From CAZSHG01 sp964606695 [NCBI: uncultured bacterium] (lineage in GTDB: Bacteria > UBP14 > UBA6098): DNA of 31,845 nucleotides. The notes below the pieces were generated by a model. That model ran no database searches. It saw nothing but the letters and a program-made list of their open reading frames with translations, and was not told the origin of the DNA. The translations under genes and the position numbers were made by a program. Positions 1 through 7,900 of this stretch are shown piece after piece (within the stretch, counting starts at the first letter, position 1; every line of letters begins with the position of its first letter). The stretch lies in the NCBI GenBank assembly GCA_964606695.1, contig CAZSHG010000030.1:1-31845 (forward strand). The letters are read 5' to 3'.

Positions 1-1501
1 ATATTAACCCGTTTCCCATCGACTACGCCTTTCGGCCTCGCCTTAGGGGCCGACTAACCCTGGGAGGACAGACCTTCCCCAGGAAACCTTAGGCTTTCGG
101 TGAACAGGTTTCTCACCTGTTTTATCGCTACTCATACCGGCATAATCACTTCTGTTTCGTCCAGCCTTTCTTTCGAATGACCTTCATCCTACAACAGAAC
201 GCTCCCCTACCGCCAGACGATGCAAGCACCGTCTGACCCACAGCTTCGGTGATATACTTAGTCCCGATCATTTTAGGCGCAAGACCACTCGACCAGTGAG
301 CTGTTACGCACTCTTTCAAGGGATGGCTGCCTCTAAGCCAACCTCCTGGTTGTTTTTGCAATCCCACATCCTTTGTCACTTAGTATATACTTAGGGACCT
401 TAGCTGGTGGTCTGGTTTGTTTTCCTTTTGGACATGGAGCTTATCCCCCACGCCCTGACTCCTGTGCATTGCGTTACGGCATTCGGAGTTTATCTGGGTT
501 TGGTAAGCTTGCGCCCCCTAGTCCAATCAGTGCTCTACCTCCGCAACGGTCCACACAAGGCTAGCCCTAAAGCTATTTCGGGGAGAACCAGCTATTGCTG
601 GGTTTGGTTGGCCTTTCACCCCTATCCACAGGTCATCCAAGCACTTTTCAACGTGCCCTGGTTCGGTCCTCCACGAGGTTTCACCCTCGCTTCAACCTGC
701 CCATGGATAGCTCACCCAGTTTCGGGTCTATTCCCTGCCACTAAGTCGCCCTATTCGGACTCGCTTTCGCTACGGCTACGCCGCTGAACGGCTTAACCTG
801 GCGACAGTAGAATAACTCGCCGGTTCATTATTCAATAGGCACGCGGTCAGCGCGATACCGACCGAAGTCGGTAACGATACCTCCCACAGCTTGTAAGCAC
901 ACGGTTTCAGGTTCTATTTCACTCCCCGCCAGGGGTCCTTTTCACCTTTCCCTCACGGTACTGGTTCACTATCGGTCAAATGCGAGTATTTAGCCTTACC
1001 GGGTGGTCCCGGCAGATTCAGACGGGATTTCACGTGCCCCGCCCTACTTGGGAGTCAGCCAAAGGAGCCGCAAGATATTTCAATTACGGGACTTTCACCC
1101 TCTACGGTTCACCTTCCCAGGTGATTCAATTATATCTGCGGTTTATAACTCCTTCCTCTTCATTGCGGTCAGAGAAAGCTTATCCCACTACACCGAACAA
1201 GCATAGGCCGCAACCTTTCGCACTTGTTTCGGTTTAGGCTATTCCGATTTCGCTCGCCGCTACTATCGGAATCACAATTGTTTTCTTTTCCGGGGGTTAC
1301 TGAGATGGTTCAATTCACCCCGTTAGCCCTGCCCGGTCTATGTGTTCAACCGGGAGTGGTCCAATATGGACCGGGTTTCCCCATTCGGAGACCTTCGGAT
1401 CTAAGGTTGCTTCCACCTCCCCGAAGCGTTTCGTCGGTAACCACGTCCTTCATCGCCTGCATTTACCAAGGCATCCACCATGCGCTCTTAACATCTTGAT
1501 C
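1..1501 (-). rRNA. rrl: 23S ribosomal RNA, 5' half (cut by window edge)
   Basis: Reading the minus strand from about 1501, the sequence matches the universal 23S 5' end: AAGAGCGCATGGTGGATGCC is followed by a normal domain I to III sequence. At the other end it reaches the conserved CCTAAGGCGAGGCCGAAAGG stretch near position 40, so the 3' half lies outside the window. The covered length is close to that expected from E. coli numbering, so I see no large intron or intervening sequence here. The exact 5' nucleotide is uncertain by a few bases. The gene has its own promoter and boxA-like leader. No 16S or tRNA gene lies upstream of it in the window, where the next genes are protein-coding. Open frames across this region are rRNA shadows. 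Confidence 0.97.
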
Positions 1502-1562
1502 CAAACCATGTTCACCACAGTTTCCAAATTTGCTTTTTTCAGAACTTCAAGACTCCTTATTA

Positions 1563-1577
1563 AATTTTCAAAGAACA
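1563..1577 (-). promoter_or_regulatory. boxA-like antitermination signal in the 23S leader
   Basis: The minus strand reads TGTTCTTTGAAAATT, matching the usual rRNA boxA/spacer signal (TGTTCTTTGAAAA) recognised by the Nus antitermination complex. It lies about 30 nt after the predicted transcription start and about 60 nt before the 23S 5' end. Confidence 0.65.
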
Positions 1578-1611
1578 TTCGGAAGCATTTGCCCCCGAAT
1601 TGGCAAACTGG

Positions 1612-1640
1612 AATTTAATTACACTATGCCGTTGTGTCAA
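1612..1640 (-). promoter_or_regulatory. Promoter of the 23S rRNA gene
   Basis: A consensus -35 TTGACA (1640-1635) and a -10 TAAATT (1617-1612) are separated by exactly 17 bp on the minus strand. Transcription would start near 1605, giving a leader of about 100 nt before the 23S. This supports independent transcription of the 23S gene. Confidence 0.75.
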
Positions 1641-1720
1641 GGATTAATTTTATTTTTTTCTAATTTCGATAGAATATGCTTTTACGGTGCGGGCTGGACA
1701 TAATAGTCCCCCCCTTTGCT

Positions 1721-2044
1721 TCACGACCTCTTTTCGCGTATTTCCCGAATTTCGCACATTATTTCGTTCAATCGCCATTCGAGAGACGTCAGAATCCAGA
1801 GTTGAAAATGGTTCACCCGCGACTGGCTGTGCATCAGGAATATCAACTTGAAAGAAATCGCCGCGATAGCAAGTTCGCTCATAGCCAATCGCAACGTGCC
1901 TTTGGCCATTATCGATACCACAAGGCTTGCAATCACCAGCGTGAAAAAGATTATATTGAAAACCTTCGTATTGAAAGTCGGGACACCTCCGGCCTGCCCA
2001 ACTATTGCGCGGACACGTTCTTTCTCCTTTTCAAATTCCTCCAA
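1721..2044 (-). CDS. Small coiled-coil membrane protein, 5' end probably frameshifted
   Basis: I do not recognise a family. The uninterrupted frame (107 aa from a TTG at 2044) shows a charged N-terminal coiled coil (residues 1-15), two hydrophobic segments that look like a membrane hairpin (about 25-47 and 51-73) and a polar tail. Upstream in the same frame the coiled coil continues (REARRLEEEIEDLRGQL) until an in-frame TAA, with no ATG. Removing one A from the A4 run at 2099-2096 joins this frame to an ATG at 2144 and yields a continuous 140-aa protein. A promoter sits just upstream of that ATG at 2186-2159. The gene may therefore be frameshifted, mis-sequenced or recoded. The opposite strand is also open for 174 codons, but that product looks random. 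Confidence 0.5.
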   Translation of the reverse strand: MEEFEKEKERVRAIVGQAGGVPTFNTKVFNIIFFTLVIASLVVSIMAKGTLRLAMSELAIAAISFKLIFLMHSQSRVNHFQLWILTSLEWRLNEIMCEIREIREKRS

Positions 2045-2158
2045 CTGCCCGCGGAGATCTTCAATTTCCTCTTCGAGCCGCCTCGCTTCCCTGCGTTTTC
2101 TTTATTCTTCCTGCACGACACCACATCCTTGAATTTGGGTTCATTTCTTTTTCGTTTA

Positions 2159-2186
2159 AATATAAGAACTCATCGAGTCAGGTCAA
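2159..2186 (-). promoter_or_regulatory. Promoter upstream of the small membrane-protein gene
   Basis: On the minus strand TTGACC (2186-2181), a 16-bp spacer and TATATT (2164-2159) form a sigma70-type promoter. Predicted transcription begins near 2152, a few bases before the ATG at 2144, which supports the longer, frameshifted gene model. Confidence 0.5.
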
Positions 2187-2253
2187 GTAATCTGAAGTAA
2201 ATATAATTACGCGAATAATTTCACAACCCTTTATTAAATTCGGTATTTATCCC

Positions 2254-2282
2254 TTGACAACGTAATCTGCCTTGTCTATTAT
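2254..2282 (+). promoter_or_regulatory. Promoter of the zinc-ribbon/pckA operon
   Basis: Perfect -35 TTGACA (2254-2259), 17-bp spacer and -10 TATTAT (2277-2282). The start site would be near 2289, about 30 nt before the first ATG, which has AAGGAG at 2308-2313. Confidence 0.75.
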
Positions 2283-2318
2283 CCGACTTATTATTTGTTT
2301 TTCTATTAAGGAGAATAA

Positions 2319-2570
2319 ATGACCGATCAAAAAGAATTTGCTTTCTGTTATTCTTGCGGCGCAAACCTTAATATCCCTGGGTTTAAGGGGAATTCCGATA
2401 TTTATTGCGTCCACTGCATCGATCCGAACGGCGAACTTCAGCCGCGCGAGAAAATCCTCAAAGGGGTGGCCGACTGGCTGATGCAATGGCAACCGAATAT
2501 AACTGAAAAACAAGCAATGGAACGTGCAGACCATTACCTAAAATCTATGCCCGCATGGGCGAAAGACTAA
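2319..2570 (+). CDS. Small zinc-ribbon protein, probably co-transcribed with pckA
   Basis: This 83-aa soluble protein has two cysteine knuckles, C-Y-S-C (residues about 10-13) and C-V-H-C (about 30-33). They are separated by a short loop and followed by DPNGELQPREKIL and a helical tail. The layout resembles the putative zinc-ribbon family Pfam PF12674 (C-x2-C ... C-x2-C-x-d-p-d-G-x-L-k, then a helix), small proteins of unknown function; I infer that it binds one zinc ion. AAGGAG precedes the ATG and a clear promoter lies 37 nt upstream. The stop is 12 nt before pckA, so the two are almost certainly in one operon. No role in PEPCK activity is shown by sequence. Confidence 0.85.
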   Translation: MTDQKEFAFCYSCGANLNIPGFKGNSDIYCVHCIDPNGELQPREKILKGVADWLMQWQPNITEKQAMERADHYLKSMPAWAKD

Positions 2571-2582
2571 GGAGATACCAAT

Positions 2583-4226
2583 ATGAGTTGGCAGGACAAA
2601 ATCCAGGCCGCAATAAGCGGTCACAATAACCTCCACAACAACCCCTCCCGCAAGTTCATGATCCGCGAGGCGGTTAAAAAGCGAGAATGTATTATCTCGG
2701 AAAGCGGCGCTCTGGCGACATGGACGCCTCCCGAATCCAACGGCAGAAGCCCAAAAGACACGGTCATCGTGAAACGCGCGGATAGCGAGGGCAATATCGA
2801 CTGGGACAGCCCGAACAACATCCCCGTCGATGAAGAGACCTTCGACATGGCGATGGCGGACGCCCTCGATATGCTTTCAAAAGACGAAAGATTATACGTT
2901 ACCGACCGAGTAGTTGGCGCTGATTCAAGATACGCCCTTCCCGTCCGGACTGTTACTAATTGGGCGGCAACCGTGCTGTTCACGGACAACATGTTCCGCA
3001 AAGTTCCGGACGACATCGACAAGAGCATCTTTGCGGATAAACCCTTCAACCTGGTCGTCTTTCCTTATAATAAGCTCGATCGAGAGAAATACGAAGGCCG
3101 ACTCCGTAAACTCCCCGACGGCAAAACATCGAACATGATAGTCGCTATGGACTTCGACCGTAATCTGGGCGTGGTTATAGGTTCGGCTTACGGCGGTAGC
3201 GTGAAAAAACTCATGTTCACCGTGATGAACTACCTGCTCCCCGGCGTGGATATCCTTCCACTTCATTGCAGTGCGAACGAGGGCGAAAAGGGAGACTGCG
3301 CCCTGCTTCTCGGCCTTTCCGGTACCGGCAAAACGACGCTCTCCGCGGATCCCGGACGCGCACTACTCGGCGACGACGAACACGGATGGTCGGATTACGG
3401 AATAGCCAATTTCGAGAACGGATGCTACGCCAAATTCATCGACCTGTCGAAAGTGAAAGAACCGGAAATTTACAACGCAGTCATGCACAAGGACGAATAT
3501 GACAGGCACGGCGCTATCGTGGAAAACGCAATGATTTACCCGTGGGGCACATTCGATTTCTTCGACGATAGGCTTACGCCCAACTCCCGCGCGAGTTACC
3601 CCCTGCGATATCTATCTAATATAAAGGAAAGTTCCGTGTCCGGGCATCCCAAAACGATCCTCTTTCTCACCGCAGACGCCAACGGCGTGATCCCACCAGT
3701 GTCGAAACTGACCCCAGCGCAGGCCATGTTCTGGTTCCTGATGGGCTACACATCCAAACTCGCCGGCACCGAAACGGGTATCGTCGATCCGGTATCGACC
3801 TTTAGCAGATTCTTCGGCCAGCCCTTTATGCCGCGCAACCCGGACGTTTACGCTTCCATGCTGGGCGAGAGAATGAAAGAACACGGCACCACGGTATATC
3901 TGGTGAACACCGGATGGAGCGGCGGCCCATACGGCGTCGGTTCGAGAATGGACATCGACCTGACGCGCGCGATGGTCGAAGCCGCAATATCCGGCGCTCT
4001 TAAGGACGTCGAATACGAGCCGGATCCATTTTTCAAAGTCCTCGTGCCGAAAACCTGCCCCAACGTCCCACCGGAAATCCTGAAACCGATAAACACCTGG
4101 GACGACAAGTCCGCTTATGAGACACGCGCTAAAAAACTCGCGGTCGATTTCGCCAAATACTACGAAAAAGCCTACGGCAACAAGAACATCGACCCGGAAG
4201 TCGCCGCGCAGTGCCCGAGCGCATAG
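2583..4226 (+). CDS. pckA: Phosphoenolpyruvate carboxykinase (ATP)
   Basis: This cytosolic enzyme interconverts oxaloacetate + ATP and PEP + CO2 + ADP (gluconeogenesis, or the reverse reaction in anaerobic CO2 fixation). The 547-aa length matches the ATP-dependent family (E. coli PckA is 540 aa). Visible signatures are the kinase-1a/P-loop GLSGTGKTTLSAD (residues 244-256), kinase-2 LLGDDEHGW (262-269), the metal/substrate region SAYGGSVKK (201-209), KLAGTE (392-397) and the C-terminal NTGWSGGPYGVG. All catalytic motifs seem intact. GGAG precedes the ATG, and the gene follows the zinc-ribbon gene by 12 nt. A strong terminator sits 26 nt after the stop. The GTP-dependent form is unrelated in these motifs, so the ATP assignment is firm. 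Confidence 0.98.
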   Translation: MSWQDKIQAAISGHNNLHNNPSRKFMIREAVKKRECIISESGALATWTPPESNGRSPKDTVIVKRADSEGNIDWDSPNNIPVDEETFDMAMADALDMLSKDERLYVTDRVVGADSRYALPVRTVTNWAATVLFTDNMFRKVPDDIDKSIFADKPFNLVVFPYNKLDREKYEGRLRKLPDGKTSNMIVAMDFDRNLGVVIGSAYGGSVKKLMFTVMNYLLPGVDILPLHCSANEGEKGDCALLLGLSGTGKTTLSADPGRALLGDDEHGWSDYGIANFENGCYAKFIDLSKVKEPEIYNAVMHKDEYDRHGAIVENAMIYPWGTFDFFDDRLTPNSRASYPLRYLSNIKESSVSGHPKTILFLTADANGVIPPVSKLTPAQAMFWFLMGYTSKLAGTETGIVDPVSTFSRFFGQPFMPRNPDVYASMLGERMKEHGTTVYLVNTGWSGGPYGVGSRMDIDLTRAMVEAAISGALKDVEYEPDPFFKVLVPKTCPNVPPEILKPINTWDDKSAYETRAKKLAVDFAKYYEKAYGNKNIDPEVAAQCPSA

Positions 4227-4251
4227 GGCTTTACTGAAAGCGAATCCGATT

Positions 4252-4281
4252 GGGCGAGGTCGATCCTCGCCCTTTTCTTTT
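4252..4281 (+). terminator. Rho-independent terminator of the pckA operon
   Basis: Perfect 8-bp stem GGGCGAGG/CCTCGCCC around a 5-nt loop (TCGAT), immediately followed by TTTTCTTTT. Confidence 0.9.
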
Positions 4282-4380
4282 CCCCGAATCCAATCTCGAA
4301 GCCTTTCCCTTCAAATCCCCCGAGGATAAGCTTCTTCGATGGCAGTATCTCCTATTTCTCATCCCTTACGCGCCCTTTCC

Positions 4381-4745
4381 TTGCTATTACATTACCATTT
4401 TTAGTTTTACTATTCTATATTTTAGCTTTTATATTTCGATTTTTAGGTTTTATAATATTCAATATAGTCTTTCCTTTTTAATTTATAGCCTTTTTTTTAT
4501 TAAATGAACTTTTATACTTATGGTATTAGTATTTATATTTTAGATTATAATGTTACAATTATATTTCTTAGGATTATGATAATGAATATGAAACCTATTT
4601 TCATAAAACGAATAAGTATTATTATAAATATATTCTCTTTAGATAAATATAGGATAGATATTGTTTTGAATATCATTCTTATTTGATAATATGTAATAAT
4701 TAATATCGATGATATTATGAGTATATTTATAAATATAATTGCTAA
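4381..4745. other. AT-rich, apparently non-coding island
   Basis: Composition changes abruptly from about half GC to overwhelmingly A+T for about 365 bp, then returns to normal. The first part is pyrimidine-rich on the plus strand, with TTTTAG recurring several times. The second part is mixed A/T with many ATATTA/TATAAT-like words. Short open frames here encode only I/F/Y/L/K-rich low-complexity peptides and look accidental. It separates the convergent pckA terminator and the terminator of the minus-strand propeller gene. I see no gene, tRNA or clear origin motif in it. Confidence 0.6.
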
Positions 4746-4825
4746 AATAAGCAGAGTTCACAGAGAGAAAGAGGTCGTGGACGCTGAGAAAGCGGTGGTT
4801 TGGCTGGAGCGTGGGCATTATTTGA

Positions 4826-4869
4826 GAGAAAAATAGGGCGACGCGAGTGAAATCGACCTGCGCCGCCCT
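4826..4869 (-). terminator. Terminator of the esterase/propeller operon
   Basis: On the minus strand AGGGCGGCGC pairs with GCGTCGCCCT (one mismatch) across a 15-nt loop and is followed by ATTTTTCTC. It begins 13 nt after the stop of the propeller gene. Confidence 0.8.
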
Positions 4870-4881
4870 TAAATTTGGGTT

Positions 4882-6420
4882 TTATTTGAGGTAAACTGCC
4901 TTTTTCGTGTAGGATTTGCCATCTACCGAGACGCGGAAGAGGTAAGTGCCGGTGGGAACGGATGCCGTGGGACGCCAGACTCTCTCGCCAGAACTCAGTT
5001 TATCCACGATTTTCCCGGTCATGTCGAAAATTTCGATTTCGCATTCGGTGGATTCGAAACCGTCGATGTCGATCGATACGGAACCGTTGAACGGGTTCGG
5101 ATAGACCGCGATATCGGGGGTTTGCGGGAGTTCCGGTTGCTTCTCGGAAACGTTATACCAATCCTCTCCGAAACGACTCACCCTCGCCACGAAGATGTCG
5201 CTGTAAACATCCGGGTAGATCGAGTATGTCTGGCCGCAGGCGACGCATCCGCCATCCCAGGTTACTTTGCAGGATAGGAAGGTCTCCGATTTTGGGCCGA
5301 GTTCGTAGGGGACTGTCCATTGCTCATTTAAAAGAGAGTCGGTTTTGGTTATCCATGCCCATCCCTGGCCTCCGCCGGCGAAGTAATATCCGCCGTCCGG
5401 AGCGGTTACCACCATATTGAAATTGGCGAGCCGCGATGTCGAATCCATCGGATCGACGCCGACGTAACCTGTCCACAGTGTGTCGCCATATTCGTCGAGG
5501 CGCAACATCCATGTCCATGCAGGCCATTTATTGCGTGTCAATGCCATATACCCGCCGTCCACGCAGGCCGTAATTGAGCGGGGGTAGTGGTCGGAGCATC
5601 CGGTATCGTAGGTCTTCGTCCATTCGATATCACAATAGGCATCGACTTTTATGAGAATAATGCGGGAAATGCGATGGGTCACGATTGAATCCCTGTCTTC
5701 GTAATAGTAGCTCGTATCGCGCAGGTCTGTCGCGCCTATAACGATGCATCCGCCGTCCGGGGTGATTTCGCCCCATCGAACATCGGCGTGCCCGTCGCGT
5801 GTCGAATCCGTCCATACATAGTCGGCGATAGTGTTCCCGGCCGAATCGATGCGCATAATCCAGATATCGGCGAAGCCATCGGAATTAATAGTCGTCGGTC
5901 CGGCGAAAAAGAAATCGTTCGACTCGGGAATATTCTTTATCCACCATGCCCGGTCGTATTGGTCGTTGCCATCGAAGCTTGTCGTCCAGAGTGTATCGCC
6001 GAACTTATCGACCCGGACGAGAAGAACGTTGTCATACCAGGTCGTATAACCGAACGGGACATCGACCCATTTCGGGGATTGTGTTTTGCCACAAAGTATC
6101 GCGCCGGAATCCTCGGTAGCGCAAATTCCCCAGGCGGCGTCGTAGAAACCGTCACCGTTCTGGCCGTAGTGGTTCGTCCACTCGTGTTCGCCCATCGAAT
6201 CGAGTTTGACAATATACATCTCGTGGTCATACCAGTTGTCCTCGAAACCGCCCAGCGCCCATGCGTTGGATCTTCCGGTAATCATGAAACCGCCGTCGGC
6301 GCAAACCGCTATATCGCGGGCGTCGTCCAGGCCGCCACCGAGATTGGAATAGTATTGCCAACCGAAAACGGAAGTCGCAATAATAGCAAATGCAATTAGA
6401 AATAAAATTCTCTTTCTCAT
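4882..6420 (-). CDS. Secreted seven-bladed beta-propeller protein with PNPFN sorting domain
   Basis: 512 aa. Residues 1-20 form a signal peptide (MRKR, then a hydrophobic core). The body has seven repeats of the form D-x-A-x-x-I-x-x-x-x-D-G-G-x-x-x-x-G followed by D-x-x-x-V-K/R-x-D-x-x-G-x-x-x-W, so I infer a seven-bladed propeller. It is related to the two proteins at 18187-19659 and 19770-21254. The last about 70 residues are a sorting domain: YPNPFNGSVSIDI, EIEIFDMTGKIV, GTYLFRV and terminal YLK. This suggests export and anchoring or release by a type IX-like pathway. The gene follows the esterase gene after 10 nt and ends in a terminator. Ligand and role are unknown; no catalytic residues are recognised. 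Confidence 0.9.
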   Translation of the reverse strand: MRKRILFLIAFAIIATSVFGWQYYSNLGGGLDDARDIAVCADGGFMITGRSNAWALGGFEDNWYDHEMYIVKLDSMGEHEWTNHYGQNGDGFYDAAWGICATEDSGAILCGKTQSPKWVDVPFGYTTWYDNVLLVRVDKFGDTLWTTSFDGNDQYDRAWWIKNIPESNDFFFAGPTTINSDGFADIWIMRIDSAGNTIADYVWTDSTRDGHADVRWGEITPDGGCIVIGATDLRDTSYYYEDRDSIVTHRISRIILIKVDAYCDIEWTKTYDTGCSDHYPRSITACVDGGYMALTRNKWPAWTWMLRLDEYGDTLWTGYVGVDPMDSTSRLANFNMVVTAPDGGYYFAGGGQGWAWITKTDSLLNEQWTVPYELGPKSETFLSCKVTWDGGCVACGQTYSIYPDVYSDIFVARVSRFGEDWYNVSEKQPELPQTPDIAVYPNPFNGSVSIDIDGFESTECEIEIFDMTGKIVDKLSSGERVWRPTASVPTGTYLFRVSVDGKSYTKKAVYLK

Positions 6421-6430
6421 AATCTCCTCG

Positions 6431-7615
6431 TTATTTTAGATATGTTATTATAGTTGTCATCCGTGTATTGTTCGATTTCGTTTTAACCAGATACAACCCC
6501 GCCGGAACGCTCGCATTCGGGAGCCAGATTGAACTCCCATCCCGACAATCGACCGTGGTTACCAAATCGCCATTTACATTGTATATTTCGATTTCATTCG
6601 CCCCGGGCGCATCGATACGACATCCCGCATTAAAGGGGTTCGGATAAGTTGCGATGTCCATTATAGCGGGCATTTCGGTCGAACGCTCATCGATGCCTGC
6701 AAGTAAGTCGTCGAGGAAAGTCATCGTCAGCGAACGCGCACGGCAATAGGGATCGAAAACGAAAGTCGAGAAACCGGTATCGTGGTTGCCCTCTATCCAG
6801 AAAGTATCTGTCGAGTGATGTGCGTTGTAATCGTCGTAAACGAATTGGATTTCGCCGGGGAGGTAAACCATGCCCATACCGCCAAAATCGCCGCCGATGA
6901 TGTGTTCCATATCGTCGATGGTGACGAAATGCAATGTCGGCGGGGTTTCCGCGCTGACATGATATTTCGGCGAGGCGTCATACCATGTGGTTGCGCTGTC
7001 CGCGATAGGCCCAAAAACTCTGTCGAGTCCCATCATCGAATAGCCCATCGAAGCGAACATCCCAATGTCGGCATACAGTTTGGGAATATCGTAGATTCCC
7101 ATGCTGAAATTCACGACACCGACGATGTCGTCTATCTCCGCTCCGGCGTTTTCCAGGTAATATGTGTTTGTCGCAAGAAGCACCGCCAGATGTCCACCCG
7201 CAGAATGCCCCATGACGATTAATCGGTCGGAGTCGCCGTTGTAATCGCCGATATTCTCGGCAGTCCATGCGAAGGCCTGCGCGACATCTTCGATGTGGCA
7301 TGGGTGGGTGTTCTCGGGGTGAAGAGAATCACTCAGGCGATATGACGGTATTATCACGATGTATCCTTCGCCGTCAGATAATTCACTGCCTACCGCCGCG
7401 AAATCCGTGCGGTCGTTGAACATCCATGTGCCACCGTGGACGAAAAAAATCACCGGCGTCCCTTCGGTCGCGCCGTCGGGGACATATATATCGAGCATAT
7501 TCTTCTCGATTTGAGGTGCCGTGCCGGTCGGGTAATATTCGATATCGGTGTAGGAAGTGTAAGCGAAGACTATCGACGTCGTCAGTATGAGAACAAATAA
7601 AACTGATTTCATCAT
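6431..7615 (-). CDS. Secreted alpha/beta-hydrolase (esterase/lipase-like) with PNPFN sorting domain
   Basis: 394 aa. A signal peptide (residues 1-18) precedes an alpha/beta-hydrolase of the BD-FAE/carboxylesterase type. The oxyanion motif HGGTW is at 60-64 and the nucleophile elbow GHSAGGH at 136-142 (Ser138). Likely acid and base are Asp234 or Asp235 (TIDDMEH) and His278 (EGNHDTG). The family hydrolyses ester bonds, for example acyl groups on polysaccharides; the substrate here is unknown. Residues about 322-394 form the sorting domain (YPNPFN at 324-329, EIEIYNVNGDLV, terminal YLK), so the enzyme should act at the cell surface or outside. It begins with ATGATG behind GGAG, has a promoter at 7678-7651, and its stop lies 10 nt before the propeller gene. 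Confidence 0.92.
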   Translation of the reverse strand: MMKSVLFVLILTTSIVFAYTSYTDIEYYPTGTAPQIEKNMLDIYVPDGATEGTPVIFFVHGGTWMFNDRTDFAAVGSELSDGEGYIVIIPSYRLSDSLHPENTHPCHIEDVAQAFAWTAENIGDYNGDSDRLIVMGHSAGGHLAVLLATNTYYLENAGAEIDDIVGVVNFSMGIYDIPKLYADIGMFASMGYSMMGLDRVFGPIADSATTWYDASPKYHVSAETPPTLHFVTIDDMEHIIGGDFGGMGMVYLPGEIQFVYDDYNAHHSTDTFWIEGNHDTGFSTFVFDPYCRARSLTMTFLDDLLAGIDERSTEMPAIMDIATYPNPFNAGCRIDAPGANEIEIYNVNGDLVTTVDCRDGSSIWLPNASVPAGLYLVKTKSNNTRMTTIITYLK

Positions 7616-7650
7616 CGTTTCTCCATTGAAACGTTCTTATAAATCACTTT

Positions 7651-7678
7651 AACATAGCGATATTTCTCTCATTTGCAA
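7651..7678 (-). promoter_or_regulatory. Promoter of the esterase/propeller operon
   Basis: Minus strand TTGCAA (7678-7673), 16-bp spacer, TATGTT (7656-7651), about 35 bp before the esterase start. It diverges from the COX24-like operon promoter. Confidence 0.5.
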
Positions 7679-7719
7679 AGAGAATTCGGACGACGGTTGA
7701 AATTATCTTTAAAAAACCC

Positions 7720-7748
7720 TTGCGCGTCAAGGTCATCGCCTGTATAAT
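7720..7748 (+). promoter_or_regulatory. Promoter of the COX24-like/phosphoesterase/tRNA-Arg unit
   Basis: TTGCGC (7720-7725), 17-bp spacer and a perfect TATAAT (7743-7748), about 55 bp before the first start codon. Confidence 0.7.
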
Positions 7749-7768
7749 GAACGGGATTTTAAACCGAG

Positions 7769-7786
7769 ACTCGCTTTATTGCGAGT
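7769..7786 (+). promoter_or_regulatory. 5'-UTR stem-loop just upstream of a strong ribosome-binding site
   Basis: ACTCGC pairs perfectly with GCGAGT around a TTTATT loop. The stem ends 2 nt before AAGGAGGT (7789-7796), the strongest Shine-Dalgarno in the window, which leads to the ATG at 7803. It could shape translation initiation or mRNA stability of the small ribosome-associated protein. Confidence 0.5.
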
Positions 7787-7802
7787 TCAAGGAGGTAACT
7801 AT

Positions 7803-7895
7803 ATGCCCAGCGGCAAAAAGAAAAAAAGAGCGAAGATCAAGACGCATAAGCGCAAGAAGCGTCGCAAGAAGAATCGGCACAAGAAGAAGAAGTAG
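7803..7895 (+). CDS. 30-aa AURKAIP1/COX24-domain basic protein, probable small-subunit ribosomal protein
   Basis: A 30-residue protein starting MPSGKKKKR and containing THKRKKRRKKNRHKKKK. More than half of its residues are Lys or Arg. It closely matches the short AURKAIP1/COX24-domain proteins (Pfam PF08213) of Bacteroidota/Chlorobi-like bacteria, whose canonical form begins MPSGKKRKR and ends NRHKKK. The mycobacterial member of this family is a small ribosomal subunit protein (bS22), so binding to rRNA near the decoding centre is a reasonable inference. The start is decided by AAGGAGGT seven bases upstream. It shares a promoter with the phosphoesterase, which begins 5 nt after its stop. It is easily missed in automatic annotation because of its size. 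Confidence 0.88.
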   Translation: MPSGKKKKRAKIKTHKRKKRRKKNRHKKKK

Positions 7896-7900
7896 TCGTT

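Noticed and set aside
146-1618. Several open frames on both strands in the first 1.6 kb
   Set aside because: They lie within or at the edge of the 23S rRNA gene and have no protein character.
1676-2200. 174-codon plus-strand frame opposite the small membrane-protein gene
   Set aside because: The product lacks coherent features, whereas the minus-strand frame gives a coiled coil and two membrane segments and has a promoter.
4250-4686. Short plus-strand frames in the AT-rich island
   Set aside because: I/F/Y/L-rich low-complexity products, no ribosome-binding sites; composition artefacts.
4740-4825. Sequence resembling the dispersed CAGAG-rich repeats seen in some environmental genomes
   Set aside because: Only one short copy in the window and no clear repeat unit.
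5788-6399. 203-codon plus-strand frame antisense to the propeller gene
   Set aside because: Shadow of a strongly supported gene with signal peptide, repeats and sorting domain; no ribosome-binding site.
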